Below are positions 1-15,100 of a stretch of DNA of 64,000 bases, piece by piece. Position 1 is the first letter of the stretch. Each line of letters begins with the position of its first letter. The DNA lies in contig NC_071612.1 of assembly GCF_014839835.1 (NCBI RefSeq), forward strand, positions 52,570,309 to 52,634,308, given 5' to 3'. A program made the position numbers and the translations under genes. The stretch is from Dryobates pubescens (lineage: Eukaryota > Chordata > Aves > Piciformes > Picidae). The notes beneath the pieces were generated by a model. It was not told the DNA's origin. It searched no databases and worked only from the letters and a program-made list of their open reading frames with translations.

Positions 1-3000
1 CTACCTCAGATGTCCAGCTTCCGTATCTCTCCCAGCCAGAGACTCTGCTGACAAAAGACTGACTTTCACTGTACAAATCCTTCTCCACAACTGTCATTTC
101 TGCTGCACACATTTTGTCAGTACAAGCTGCATTTCTCTCCTGTTTATCACTTCCCAGCCTGGCCTCCTTCTACTCTCAGATCTCACCTTGCTTAGTAACA
201 GGGACTTAGAAGTAAAGATTAAGCTGTTCCGTGCAAGAGTTCATCTGACCTGGAAGCACTGACTCATGCCAGGTTTTCTCTTCAATAATCTGTTGCTTGA
301 TGATGTCAGTCTCCTCTTCAGAAGAAAGTGTCCTACTCTGAAGATGTCTACTCTATGATGTCATATCTGAATGCCTCTGAGACACCACATGCTGCCCATT
401 CTTTTCTGTGGCAGTGGAAATACAGAATGGCACTTCTAAAATCTGAAAACTAGGAAGAGAGGCACTGTCTTTCTATACCTTGCTAAGAGAAAACAGCACT
501 TTCGCAGATACCATGGTCCACTCTGCATATGTCCTCCCTTTTACCACTGCCTTGGAAGAGTTTAACAAAGGGTGAAGTTATTCTTTCCAAAGGCTGAAAG
601 AGGACAAAAAAAGAAGAAATGGATCAAGAGGCAAAACAGTGTGATGGTAAAACACCGTCACAAATGATGTAGAAGCTCTTTAGCAGAGCTGTGCCTGGGC
701 AAATAAGAATGGAAAGCTGCAGTTGCTCTATTTGTGTAGTTAAATCCATAGCTGAGGTCACAGCTTAAATTCAAGAAGTGGAGGAACTGTACAATCTTTG
801 TAATCCTTGACACAGACAATTAAAAAATCTCAGTGAGTAGGAAGATAAAGTTAACATGTTGGTTTGGGATTCTTCAGTTTATAGTAATCTGACAACTAGT
901 GTTCTGGTGATGATTATCCTAAGTTTCTGAGGGATTTTGCTATACTGCAGAGATGAACTTGGCAGCCACAACTGCTTCAGTGTAACCACTGTATCCACCA
1001 CTCAGGCTACTCTGTCCCTATTACATATTTTTGGCCAAAGCTTACAAAGTATGTTCAGAAGAACTAGCAAGAAACTGGGAGATGAAAATGGCTCATGAAG
1101 CATCAAACTATCTTGAAAGATGTTCTACTGCAATTTCTAATATGAGGTTTCACCCCCCTTTTTGATGACTCCTTGTCTAAAGTCAAATTAACACAGAAAA
1201 ATAATGTTGTGTATTTAGAGTCAGTTAATATATTCTGAGTTATTGCATTAGATGTCACTAGCATTTACAGGAACAGTACAATTGAAGTCTATGTGGACTT
1301 AGAAATATATGGTTTATGTATTATTAGGTACCTTCAAGCTCATCATGTATAGACATAGTTCCATTTTTCTGATGATTGCTAGAGGTGACAAGTAAAATGA
1401 CTTTTGCAGTTACACACAGTTCCCTGGGGAATAAAAGTCAAATTTTAAACACATGCAATAAAAGAGTGCTGTATAAACGTGCTATGGAGTTTGACACATT
1501 TAAAGTCTTGATAGGATATCAAGGACAGACTGAAAGACATCAGGCCTGATAAAGCTGTCTACAGTGTTTAGGGATTATATTATTCAAGTGGCAGAAGTGA
1601 TGGGAAATTAATGTACTGCTTCCATATAGCAAAAAATGTTTCACTAATTTGATTTTGGTCATCGTGCCCCATCCCACCCCTCCACACTGGCTTCTAAGCT
1701 CCTTGTGCAAAGACCTTGTTGTAATATGAGTTCATATAAGCAGGGTAAAGATCCTGTAACTGTACTGCCCTGCAATATAAGGTTACATGCTGTGTACTGA
1801 ATTCGCAAGGTATCAAGACTGAGGCTTGTCCAGTTTCATCTGTCTGACCTTTTATTGACCTGCCTGCAACCTCCTTTTATTTGGTTAGCTCTAACAGCAA
1901 ATTCTCCTAATTGACCAGGTCCTAGGACTGTTTTACCTGTGTTTACCTTCTCTAGTACAATCATAGTTTTTATACAGGCAGCAATAACAAGGAGCTATTC
2001 CATGTAGAATGAAGTATTTGTGGATTGCATAATACAGACAAATGCAGGCCTGGAGCAATAGCAGAGGCTTAAGAAGTGGACAAACAAGATAAGGGAGTAC
2101 AGCCATGAGAAAATAAAATGTGAGGCACAATCCTGGTACTGGAAACTTTGCAGCTATAAGCAACTTCCCAGTGGTCGCTAGAAGAAAAACAGAGCTGGAA
2201 CTGGACAAAAGTGAGTTTATGTGTAACAAAGAACAATACACGTGAAAGGCACAAAACTGGGATGTGAAGTGGAGCTACAGAGTAATGAAGAATGCTGACT
2301 GATGAAGAAAAAGCATTTTAGTATATATGTGAAAATGGGCCCCCACAGATATCCCTGAGCAGCAGGGAGGAAGCCATCAACATGAAAATAACTTTATCCC
2401 AGCAAAGGAGTCAATACACTGACAAACCACCGCAATACCCTCACCACCAGCAGAATGAAACCACTGACCTTATGTCCCAAAAGCACAGAGGAAGAGAAAA
2501 CAGAACATTTTCTGACCCTTTCCTTCACAAGGAGTGCAGGAATAGGAATTTTAACTCTATTTTCAATACTATTAAACTTTTCTTGCATATGTGTGCCTTT
2601 TCCTCTTTCTGTAATAATTACATTTGCACCACTAATGGCAAACTACCTAATAGGTTACTAAGATTTCAGTCATGTTAGCAACAAATTCCTGGTTTGATGT
2701 GCAGCAATGGTTGGCAGTATTAACTACATAGAATTATTTTTTTTTTTAAACCCAAAACTTTGGATTTGCTAAAGAAAAGTCATCTTCTGCAGATCAGTTG
2801 TTTTCCTGTATACAATTTGAGTATTGAGTAATTGATAAAAAACAGGAAAGAGATTACTCAAATATTCAGGTTATTCTCTCAAACACTTCTACAACATTGT
2901 GTATGAATGGAACTGTATCTCTAATTTTGAGAACACTGTATTCTCTTCTCCTTCATGGCATATCATGTCATTGTTAAAAAAGTTCATAAAGCCATAAGAT

Positions 3001-4545
3001 TAGAAAGTCTTTCAGAGGCCAAAGTGTCAGTCACTAATATGTTACTATTATTGTACTACTATTGTATTATTTTTACACCAATTTTGCCTAAATACATTTA
3101 TGTACTGTTTGTAATTATTCATTCCCTTTCTTTACCCTAAAAAAATATCTTCACTGCCCATGATGTTTACCATTCCAAAATATGGTTGTTATCATACTTT
3201 ACCAACCTAGGAAGCTTTTTCTCAGTTGTCTAATTGAGACAAACTCTTATTTTCCTGTAATACCATCAAACCTTCTTTTTACTCATTCTAGCTAAATTCC
3301 ATCTCTCCTGAATATGAATAAGCAGAACTAATCGTCTTACTACAAATCCTAACTGTTAACTCTTAAATGTTTGCCTTGTCCTTTGCACTACTTGATTTAT
3401 CATTACATTTCACGTCTCTTTGGTTTCTTTTGTTCTGTGTTGCTCAGTTTCTTCCATTCTTGCTCTCCACATCTTCCTGAGGGTCTGTTAGCACATTGCA
3501 AATGTACATTGATCAGTACATTTAAGAAAGTGCGCTTTTTGTGCCTCAATCACTTAGGAAATTATTGAATATGATGAGTCCTGATCCCAAGCTCACAGAA
3601 CAGAACTGAAAATTATCCGAGTTTGTATGTTGAGATCTCTAACTGAATATCTGCACAGTTCCCTACCAATCTCTAACCTGTTTCATTCTACATACAGCTT
3701 TTCAACATCAGGGGGCTTTAACCTGCACTTAAAAGTATAAATATACAAGTTAAACAGTTATTTAATAGGTATTCTCCATTAACAAGCTTTGCACTGGAAA
3801 AAGGGTCTGTCTATAGACCTAGTGGACATTTCAGCAGCACAGGTTCCTTTTCCCCTTTTATGAGTGTAATCTGTCTCAGTACTGTGTACTTTACAGACCT
3901 CAGATTAACAAACCAAGTATTTTCTCAAGCACTTAGCTGACATTCCAAGCGCTCAGCAGATTTTGTGTATCCAGTTTGTTTTCTGAATTTATATGCAACT
4001 GTCTCATCCATGACATTGAAAAGTTGAGGTACTAAATGCATATTTATTTTTTTTAAGTTGGCCAAACTATTTATTTCTAAACTGTTAAACATAGTCCTGG
4101 CTTTAACTAGCAACCTTTAAAACAATTTGTGGCCCAGACACAGCTCAGACTTTAGCACAGGATGAGGACCATTATGAAATCTGCAGTTTTCTTCACAATG
4201 ACCTCCTGCTTTGAAGGCTAAGAAAGATTCGAAGTGTGAGCACAGGCTATTTCACATCAATTAGCTGGTTTCAGTGCTCAGAAGTATTCCTGGGCACATT
4301 TAACTTACTTGTGTAAGCATAGGCTACTGAGCAAACCTTACACTGCAAATTAAAAAACTCATGGAAATAGATCACTTTAACTCTTAATATACTCAGAACA
4401 GGAAATCAGTTTGTAATTCCTTATCTCCTCATTTCCGTATTCCAGAAGCATATAGAAGAGGGTACCAGGAGAAATTCTTTTGTGCTACACAAGATTAAAG
4501 TTGGAGAACATGCCCCCAGACAATCTCCTCATCTTCACACCACTA
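1..4545. other. intergenic, no gene seen
   Basis: AT-rich DNA with no splice-bounded coding segment, RNA gene or clear mobile element that I can support. The open frames present are short and lack any recognisable motif. It lies upstream of ANXA10, on the side where SPOCK3 would be expected from the human order, but no exon of it was found. Confidence 0.6.
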
Positions 4546-4773
4546 GGGGAGGTTCAGGTTGTATGCTAGGAAATACTTTGAAGATGACAAGAGGGTTATC
4601 AAACATTTGAATGGTTTGCCCAGGGCAGTGGTGGGGTCACTGGAGATGTTTAAGCAGCACATGGACCTGACTCTTAGGGACATGGTTTAGTATCGACCTT
4701 CAGTGCTGGGTCAAAGATTGGACAGGATGATCTTTGAGGTCTCTTCCAATTGGAGGTTTTCTCTGATTCTGAG
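4546..4773 (+). mobile_element. CR1 LINE, 3' end fragment
   Basis: Plus-strand match to the end of CR1 ORF2 and its 3' tail: a degraded version of the segment encoding the LPxEVV region, then the diagnostic gatgatctttgaggtctctt (4727-4746) and a degenerate repeat of the terminal attctgag type. Heavily 5' truncated, as is usual for CR1, and diverged, so old. Confidence 0.75.
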
Positions 4774-7700
4774 ATTTGGGAAACTTTTCCACAGACTGAT
4801 GACCTCACATTGTGTCAACAATGTGTTTCTTTTCACACCTTTATTTACCAGAAGGTCAGCTCAGAAAAGAAGCCTGCTCAGCAAACTGAACTTACCTCAG
4901 AAACCAAACACTTAGGGGCTTTGGTAGTATTGGCCAAACATTTTCTGTGGCCAGCTCCCACACCATGGACCCCAGAGCCCACTTCATCTCAGCCCCAGCT
5001 GGCAGTCTCAGAGAAATACCAGCTCCGCCACAAGCCAAGAATTTTACCTGTGGACGGACTTCCTGGCCTGACCTCAGGCCTGCCTTATTACCTACAAGCC
5101 CACTGGGCAATCTTGACTGTTGCTTGAACTTGTCCATGAGCCCTAGGTCTACCCTGCTTGCCTCATTCATTCATGTGGCAAGAGCCAGAGCCATGGCTGG
5201 CCACACCATCTTGCTCGGTTTCTCACCCCTTACAAAGCCCTTGCTGCTTCCCAACTGCATGTATCTGTAATGAATCTCTTGATAAAGAACAGACTTCATT
5301 ACTTTTTTCAATATTCCCTTTGAATCCTGTGACACACAGTAGCTCTGTTCACTGCACAAGATGAGGTGGCTACATCAGTCACAGCAATCACCAAGTTGAA
5401 ATGCAAATTATCAGTCTAGAAAAATGCTGCTATTGGAATTTCTAGCAGACTGGTTTAGGGAACATTATTATTTAATATTTCCACTGATATCCTTGGTTAT
5501 CAAGGAATAGGTAGGTACTGAAGAAGTTAGCTACTGGTACAAAGATGATAGGAATACAAATGAAAGCAGGAATACACTGGGGAAAACCCAAAAAGACAAC
5601 ATGGAAAGCTGAAATGTTACAAATGGAATGAGTCTTACCCCTGCCAAATGTAAGCACAGGAAGCTGGCAGCTTCCTACATGACCTTCCACTATAATCATA
5701 AATAACGTTAGTTGAAGATGACAACGGAGAGACTTTAGTGGACTCATACAGTGTCTGATCACTACATACCAACTCTGCAGAAGGAAAATGTGAATAGAGC
5801 ACATGAAATGCTATTGATAAAGATGAGACTTAAGTTCTGTTGTGGAAAGAGATATTATCCAATACACTGAGCTCTTCTCACTTTTCCATACTGAAAAGCA
5901 TAATGGGAGACAGAGGAAGGACCAGAAAAATGCAAAAACTGTTTTATTTAAGGATGTTATGTTAACTTAGCTTTTCTAGCCCAGTAAAATGATGGCTAAG
6001 GCTGAAACACAGAAGGCATACATAAAGACCATAAAAGGAAGAGTTTTTGGAACACAAGTTTGGCCCAACAAAGACTGCATGTAAATGGAAAGACTGTTTT
6101 GAAAGAGCGAATTTCTGGAAGCACACTGTTTTTAAAGCACAGGAGAAAAACCAACTTGTTCCAGCAAGACCAAGGCTAATGGAAAAGAACAACAGTTGTG
6201 TAGCGTCTGTCAAAACGCAAAAAGCATAGAGATACACCACAGTTAGGACTGTGCAACTTTACAGGACTATACCTGCCCAGGTTAGTGCACTTACAAGCCC
6301 TTAGTCAATATTAATTGGTTAATAGTGATCAAGTGGAGGAACACATGAAGGGCAGCTACTGACATTTGTTGTGTGAACATCTTCATTGCCAGAGCGTATC
6401 ACAAGCTGAGTCTACATTAGCGAGCAGGGAAGGAGAAGATCTATCAGGCAATAGTTGGAGCTGAGGACCTGGCATCCACACTGAAAACACCTCTGACTCT
6501 GATGTCACCAGAGTACATTAGATCTATTCCTGGAATTCATTTCCTACTTAAGCCTTGTCTGAAATCAGTCCAGTTCACACTTTGGGAAACAGTCTGCAAT
6601 GCAAGCTAAAGCTGAGTAAGAGGACATAACCAGGAAACTTACTTCAGAAGTTCATTCTCCATCTTAATTAAAACATGAGACTGTTGTCATTACAGCACTG
6701 CTGGCTTTAATCTATGCACAGTGTGAGATGGAGAAAACCTGAACTTCCCATAGAGCCTCCCTGAAGTTAATCTACAATAGCAATGATTTTAGATGTTCCC
6801 AACTACAGTTTTGCCAAGGAGAAAATATTTTGCTCATTTCCCCCAACCCAGCACCATGAGAGCACTATTCAGTATAGTCAAAACCACGTATTAAATAGGT
6901 ATCACTGTGTTTTATTTGAGAAGTGGGAAGGTAGTCTCTTTTATATCCTGTCCAATGCTCATTAAATATAAGCTCAAGCAAGGAAGTTTCAATGCCATGC
7001 TGATTTCATTTCTATTTTCTGGTCTAGGCCTCTTTTTTTTGCTCCTTTCCTTTAGGCCATCAATAAAACATCAGTTGTGAATGGCTGATTTGTTCCAGTT
7101 ACAGCAGGTACATTCTAGGTTCACTGCAAGGCTTTTCATTTTGAAAACATTTTTGGCATAACATTGCTAAGTTATCATCTGCCCGAGTCAAAAATCCCAA
7201 ATAAACAGATTTACTGGGACACTCTCTGTCCCTTAACACGCAATCTATGCTAAACTTCCAGGGGCAATTTTAAGTATCTCAGATAAAAACCAAACACTAC
7301 AACTTGCACTGTATGGAATATTTTGAAAGGTATACTAGTGCCTACAGTATGAGAGGTCCATACAGAGAGAGGCAAGTGAAAACTAGATACTGCATTTATT
7401 ATTTATTAAGAACAAGAGAAAAAAAATCAACAGCCTACAATCCAATCCATGCTGTTCTTCCATCTCATGATGGATGTCATAAACTGCTGCAAGGAAAGAA
7501 CAGGAATGGAATATGTGAGTTCTTTCCCTTGCAGGGGAGGTAGGGATCTGAAATTTTTTTGTACTTCATAACACAGGCTGAAAGAGCAAAGGTCCTTTAC
7601 TGCCATCACCTGGAATAAATGAAACTAGAAAAAGAAACTTCCTTAAACAGTACAAAACTCATTATCTGCTGCTATGTAGACGCAATGACCACATAGACTT

Positions 7701-8977
7701 AGTTTCACATGAGAGTAGTCAGAGATGCAGTGAAATTAAAAAATGGTATCTCTCAAGAGAATTTGACATACCCTCATTCAACACCTGACCAATGAAAGCA
7801 AGCAAGATCTCTGCAAAACATAGATATTATTCTACATTCCAGCAGGGCCAGGGCTTCCATATCTGGTGTACTCACAGAAGCAACTAGAGAATTAAACCTG
7901 CAGTAACCAAGGTGGTTACAAAACAAAATAAGGCTCCAGAAGATTTAGGAGAAAATGTAAGAGTGTAAAGCTGATTCTCCAGGTGTATCAAAAAGGAAGT
8001 AGGGCTCTCAAATCTCCATTTGGTAATTATGGTAAAAATTAGCTAAATATTATCAAATTCCTTTGTGTTCCACATTGACACCAAAATACACACTAGTGGT
8101 GTCTGGAGAGAAACAGACACAAACAATGTCCTAACCCACATATATATGTAATTTGTCTACTTTTGAGTAGACATACTGAAAAATGCCATGACAGTGATTA
8201 CTACAGCTGAAATCAAGAAAGGAACACAAGAAATAGCAGTCATGGAATACCTCCACTGCAGGATTATTCATAAGACGACTGATCTGCTAACTACTGAAGA
8301 GCTCTTACACTGAGAAACTAGTAAGAGCTTTCCTACTTGAACAGGCACCTCAAAGCATTCTTTGGGTTAAAAATTAAGATTTATATAGTAACTCTGAATC
8401 ATTTCTCAGAGATTTTTGTATCCACTTTTTTAATTCACTGCAGTGATTTAGCTCTAAAAATATATTCAGATGGTATGTGGAGCAGGTCTATGTTTTTGCT
8501 GTTCACGTGTGTCATTATGGAGTTTTTTAACTCTCAAAATAATACAGTGAAAAGTATCCATAATTCTTTTAATGAAGTCTGTGCTGTCAGGAGAAAAAGC
8601 CTTCCATAAGCTTGATGTTCAATAAATTTACTTTGCTTACTTGATAAGGTAAAGGAAACTGTCACTAAAAATGCTGGTACTGCATTTCAAAGTCCAAAAG
8701 GACACGATTTCAGAAATGCTGCAAATTCAAAGAGTAGGCAACTCAAAACGTGGATGTAATACATTTCCCCGTTTTCCTAAGTGTGTGTTAGCAGGGAAAA
8801 GATGCACAATAATGGGCACTTTGATGGTTCTTGAACACCTGCAAAAGCTGTCAGCTGTGGCTTTGATTTGGATAAGCAGCAAACAGATTAGCAAGCTATA
8901 TTTGCAAATAATGTTTACTTTGTTCAAAGTGCTACTGGACCAGCAGGATTAAATTTCAGTTCTTGCCTTTGTCACAT
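4774..8977. other. intergenic, no gene seen
   Basis: No gene found. A GC-richer stretch at about 4880-5240 stands out from the surrounding AT-rich DNA and has overlapping open frames on both strands, but none resembles a protein I know; it may be an unrecognised old repeat. Confidence 0.5.
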
Positions 8978-9105
8978 ATACATAGAACCAAAGAATCATG
9001 CAATAAGTGCAGGTTGGAAGATACCCTTGGAAATCCTCTAGTCCAAGACCCTGTTCAAAGCAGGGCCACTTCTGAAGTTAAAGCAGGTTGCTCAAGGCCT
9101 TCACT
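8978..9105 (-). mobile_element. CR1 LINE 3' fragment, minus strand
   Basis: Reverse-complement CR1 3' end. The plus strand reads as a CR1 tail in reverse: aggttggaag near 9012, then a 'ctagtccaagaccctgttca' segment and an 'aaagcagggccac' segment, which match the CR1 3' UTR. It abuts a CR1 tail of the opposite orientation. Confidence 0.7.
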
Positions 9106-9155
9106 CAGACAAGACTCGATGATCTTTGAGGTCTCTTCCAACCTTAGTGATACTC
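9106..9155 (+). mobile_element. CR1 LINE 3' tip, plus strand
   Basis: Short CR1 3' terminus on the plus strand: gatgatctttgaggtctctt followed by ccaaccttagtgata. It directly follows the minus-strand CR1 piece, so the two 3' ends point outward. Confidence 0.65.
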
Positions 9156-12100
9156 AATATTAGAAGTTTTGGAAATCTCCAAAGATTAAGATTGTGCATG
9201 CTCTGCAGGTAACATATTTCATCATTGGCAGACCATTCAAACAATGACTCCCACTTGTGAACTGGGGTAAGAACACAACCTTACTTCAAGTGGTTGTATG
9301 GGAATAAATTCAGTGCCAGTGACACATGCTCACCTTGATGAGGAGGTCTACATGCATACATAACCAACATCTCTAATTCCCATACATTTGAATATACCTC
9401 TGCTAATATATAAGAACTTTGGAATGTAACTTTGAAAGGTTTTGGATATCAAATACTTCTAGAAGGCAATGCTGATTTAAAATAGTGCATCTTCCATAAC
9501 TATAAGAGAAACTGGACACTGGCTTTATGAAGCTCTACAATATTTTTTAAAAATTATTTTAATGATAATAAAAACTTCTTGAAAGGAACTGCCCATTGCC
9601 ATGCTTCTTGCACAGCACACTGCAGAACAAACCTTTCCATTTTCCTACCTTATCCCCATTTTAGTTCAAGCTTTTTAGAGCTGCTATAAACCAAAATTGT
9701 AATAGTACCTTTTAATAAAGCAATTCAGACTTTACAGGTAATTGCTTTTCCCTTAGAGTGAGGCTCCCTCTATTCAGGCACAACTGCAGAGTGCCAAGTA
9801 ACAACAACTTCAGTCTGAAACATTTCCTGATAAATTTTCTTTAGAAGAAGTTAATGGCCCTGAGTCTTGCCTCAGGTCATCAACTCTCTCAATCAGTTAT
9901 TAATCCCCAGAAATTGCCCAGGGCCTCAACTGTGTGCTTAAACACACTAATTTAGGTTTTGAACAAACAGACCAAATGAAGGTCAGTATCAGGAAGTAGA
10001 ATTCAGTTAACATTAAAGAAAATTCTGAAAAGTATTTAATAGGTCTAAATCAGTTCAAGGGGTACATTGACTCGATGACAAGGTTTTCTGTATTTACTGA
10101 GGACAAGGCTAGAAGAGCAGGGAGTTTAACTTCAGTGGGCTTTAGGTCAGATGCTTAATGCTTAAACTGTCACTTCTGACACAGGGTCATATATGTACCC
10201 ATAATGTCAAAACACTGAAAACAAATTATAGTTGCATGATATTTTTAGTTATCCTGACAATGCATTTCAAATGCACTCTGTCACAGGACTCTTGAAATAT
10301 TTCTGTCTAGAATTTCCAAAGACATAAACTATTTGGGAGCTACTTTTATGACGGATTTTGTTTGGCCCTCTCCTCACACACACACACACAGGCATAGTGC
10401 TCTCACCATTAAAAACTACACACACGCTTCCTTGTAAAATATATTCTTTCCTTTCTTCTTTTTCCTAGCCCCTTTACATTACTATTGCTACCCATGAAAC
10501 AGGAGCTTTACTTGACAGCTTCCTTTAAGTTAGTTTTCCCCCTTGTGCAGCATAGTCAGCAGGATATACAGGTACCACAGAGGACTTCTTCTGCAAAGGT
10601 GAGTCTTTCACTTCCACAAAGCCAGATGAGGGTGTACCTGGGTAGTTTACACATGAGTGCACACAGCAGCAGCATACGGGCTAATGAGGCTTAATGGACC
10701 AGAATCAATTCAAATGCAGTGTGAGTATCGCACAGCATCAAAAAAAGCAAAAGCTGTGCTCAGTATTCATAAGGCTAAGCTAAATAACACTTTTCTAGTC
10801 ACGGACTTTATTATATACATAGGTATCTCTAGCAGACAGTAACAGGTAGAACTGTAGCAATTCAGAAGACGTAAACATTGATAATAAACTGATGTTGTAA
10901 AAGTATGAAACACATCATCTAACATCTATAGAAAATGTCAATGTCACCATTTTATAGAGCATTAAGTAACCAGTGAAACATGCAATCTAGTTAATGTCAA
11001 ATAATCAGGTAAGCAGGACTTAAGTTGATCACTCCAGTCCACACAGAGTAAATAACAGAACAAAGAAGACTGATTGGCACACACATTCAGTACTTTCCAT
11101 GTATTTTGGAAATGCTGTACAAATAGACATCCTCCTTGTTTTTTCATGACCTCTGCTGGAGTTCAGTGCCAGTACCAATAAATCGAATGTACATAAGTAT
11201 ACCCACTGACTACCACCACAACATAAATAAAGATTATTCAAAAGTTTTGTCATTTTCCCATAATGAATACATGGGGGTTTTGCCAGCAATACCTAGCCTT
11301 CACAGCTTTCCATTGCAGGAACTGTGTGAGTATGGGTCACACGTGATCTAGATTGTGAAAAAAACAGCTCTTGCTACCTTTGCACATTGCAGTTTGTGCC
11401 TGCTACAGAACATGGCAGACAGGGTAGTTTTATCCTCATTCTCATTTTTGTTTCAACTAGATAATACAAGAAACAGATACAGACCCTTAACCTTAACAGT
11501 AAACACATTCTGCTAACAAACCCCAACATTTTTACTTCTTACTGAGATATCTAGATCTTGGGGACATCATATATTTTGTTTAAAATCTATCAGTGCCTAC
11601 TGAGTCTCTTATTAAACTAATATTATGCATTGACTAACTAGCAGATGGAAGATGAAGGCACAGATGGGTAAGTTACTTTCCCATGAGGTTTAAACCCATT
11701 GACTGTTATCTAAGAACACAACTCAGGTGTCCCATAGCTCATTTTGATGTCTCATCAGTTCTTTCTCACAATGCTGAAAGACATAGCCAACATATAGAAA
11801 TCAGAACCTCTAATTACCACAGAAAAGAGCCATGTTCTCACCACTGGGGAGTTTAAGATGGTTCTTACTTTTTATGGCCAGATTTGAAAATGAGGCTTAT
11901 GTTACTGGCTATGTCTTTCAGCTTTCCTCCTCAGACATAGTAGATATAACTAATGCAATTTTTTTCATATGCTAGTGCCAACCTTATACTAGTTAGTAGG
12001 GCAACAAGGAGAACACATACAAAATGCACAAGACAGACAACATTAACTCCTGCTTATGTCTGAATTGTGACTATCAGCAAGGACAAAGATTTCTTAAAAA

Positions 12101-15100
12101 AATGACAGGTGATTAAAGAGGCAACGTTAATTTTACTCTTTCTTCTGCTACACCACCCCATTCAATTTATGTCCATTTGACTTCACTCCCAAGCAGAAAA
12201 TTGTTCTACCTGAAGTATTGTAGTTATCATTCTATCCTTCAGGTTCAGGCATCCAAATAAATGACTTTCAACAGTCCTTAGCATCAAGCAGTTTCTGGGC
12301 TCCAAGACTAGTGGAAGCGCTCAGGATTAAAAGTGGTAAGAACATGCTTAACTGTATGGAATAATGTAGGCAAAATACCATGTCACTTTTATGTGAAGTA
12401 ATTTGACAGTGAAGCAATAATACTAAGCCTTACATTGTAGCTAATCAAGACTAAGTTATAACATCACATCAAACCTTTATTAAACTCATCTTTGGAAAAC
12501 AGAAGATGATTCACTCTATCAATAGCACTTTAATCACAGCAGTTGCAGCTCTACTGTAAACAACTTGCTATTCGCATTTCTCGTCTGTATGATGGAAGAC
12601 ATGCTAACAGATTCAAGCACATCATTATGACAGAGAAGTTCCTCACAAGAAACAAAAGCTCACAAATAAGCTATGTTCTCCAGATACGCTGTAGTTGCCC
12701 CACATACATACCCACAGACGCTTTGGGTTTTTTTCTGAGAGCTTGCTCAGGTGATGAGCAACATCCATTATCAATCAGTAAAAGCATGCAGTAGAGAAGT
12801 GTTCCATCCGCTGCAAGATCAAGTGCTTGCATAATGGAAACAGCACTGCAAATTAACATCTTAGCATCCAAGAAATTATACATTCATTATGTTTTCTACA
12901 TATGTTTGTAGAAATCACTGGTCTATAATCACTGATTATTATATATGCTGGTTTTGGTATAACTCACAACTCATGACAAGACTCATAGTATTTAAAAGAG
13001 GCATCAACGTAGAAAGCTACACTTAGATCTTCCTAACACAGCTGGGCTTACCAAATTGCCTAAATTGACAATATTTCATATTTTATTTATATACATTTCA
13101 TTTAAAAATTAATGTGCTGTCTATGAGAGCATAGTGAGCATTTTGTCATATAAATAAAGTAATCTTTAAATGATTTTCATAACACATCAAGTCCTTGAAG
13201 TGCTTGCAGTAAAATTCTAGATGGATAATTATCTAGTTTATTTTGGAACTGTTTTCAGATAAATTACATGTCTATATGGTTTATCTTGCATGAAACTAAT
13301 AAAGTCAGAAATAAAATACTGTGTTATCCAAATCAAAAGTTCATCCTTATATAGCTAGATTTCCAGAGAACCACTGAGAATGCTATAAAACATTGCTGTC
13401 ATCTGCACAAACTAGTAGTGAAGACATTTGGTGACTATTTCCTTTTCTTTCTGCAGTGTTTTTGGAACCTTACTGCTGGGATAATTATGTCATAGCACCT
13501 TACTTTTATTGGTTTTGTGTATATTTCTCAGAGGAGTACCTATTTCTTCTATTATGGCTCTCTAGCAAAAGTGGATTTTGTTGAATTTAATAAAACAAGG
13601 CATTTCTGAAAGCTATGTAAAACATCCAGGAAAATGTTTCAAGTAGTATTGAGAACAATTCTGCTGAAGTGTAACAAAACAATTCCAAGTAGGATGTATT
13701 TCCACTTAGCCATATTTCCACTACCTCACCATGTAACTTCCTGAATATATCATGTGTGCACTACATACTGTAAGTTTACATTTGCCTCGGGCACAAATTA
13801 ATTCTCTCCACAAAACATCCTAATTCTCCTGCACAACCATGTTTTGACTAGCCTAACATTCATTTCGAAAAGTCAAAATAAAGAAATAGCTCATACACTG
13901 CTGGACTACAGCCAGTTTCTCTAGGTCAGCAGAAATCTCTCTTTGTTAATACAAATATTTCCTTCCTATGGCAAATATGTTTAAAGCTTAGGGGTGTTTT
14001 TAATAAATGCTAATTACTTTAGCCTCCTGAGCTATCAAAAAAAAATTACTAGAGGGAAACTGCTAAGAGAAGAGCTCCTAGGGCAAAAATAATAGACAGA
14101 ATTTTCATACATTTTAAGGGTAAAAGTAGCACAAGCAGCCTTTTTTAATATGGACCTTTGCAGGGGCTCCTTATGCTTCAAAGTACAGCTCTGTTTACTA
14201 AAAGTTCTCTTTAAATACCTATGCAAGTACTTTAGTCTGCTTTTTTACAATAGTTAATTCCAATTGCCACAGCAATCTTATTTTTGAGAACTTTACATGT
14301 ACTCTGCTGTTTCCATTTGTATAATTCAGAGAGATGCCAACACAGGAAATAAGTGTAGACATGTGCACACCTAATCAGATGGACAGAAGGAAATCATTTA
14401 AAGCACAGACAAACACAAAAAAAAAGCAAGAAAGCTGGGCACACCACACAACAGAGCATGGCACAGAGATCCCCAACACAGCACATACCCAAACCACACA
14501 TCTCAAAACCAGTACAGAGCACTTAGAGCCGTGTTCAGTCTGAGTTAACACTCTCCCACTTGGGATCAAATCAAAGCCATTCTAATTTACACCACCTACA
14601 CTAGGGGTTATTTATACCTGATCATTATTCTCACTCCCCTGAGATAGCCTTAATGGGATATATTTCAGTCAATCCATCACCATCCAAGATTATTTTCACT
14701 GGACTAGTATTTCTGAGAGATTTCTTGTAAATGAAAGTCTGCAGCAACTGTAGGAGAGAGGTTTTACTAAAAGGTCTGAAAGCTTTGACACTTGCTGTCA
14801 GCTTTGCTATTGGCTTCTTAGGTGACATTACACAAATCACTTAACCATTATTTCCCTCACTTGGAAAATAAGAAAATTACATTAGTTTTGGGGGGAATAG
14901 CATAAAATAAATCAAAATGTTAAACATAATCATCGAGCACAAGATGCTACAGATGTGAAAGGTTATTAGATACTTCTCTGAAGCAAGACATTGATAGGAA
15001 AATGGAATTACAAAGTTGATTACAGAGTTTCATTGAAGCAAACAATCCTTCAAGCTTCATACCAGCAAAGTCTGAAGTTGATAAAAACTTTCCCAAATTT

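Noticed and set aside
2040-2200. Similarity to the outer LTR (a shared 14-base string caaacaagataagg)
   Set aside because: Flanking sequence does not align convincingly; too short to call another LTR copy.
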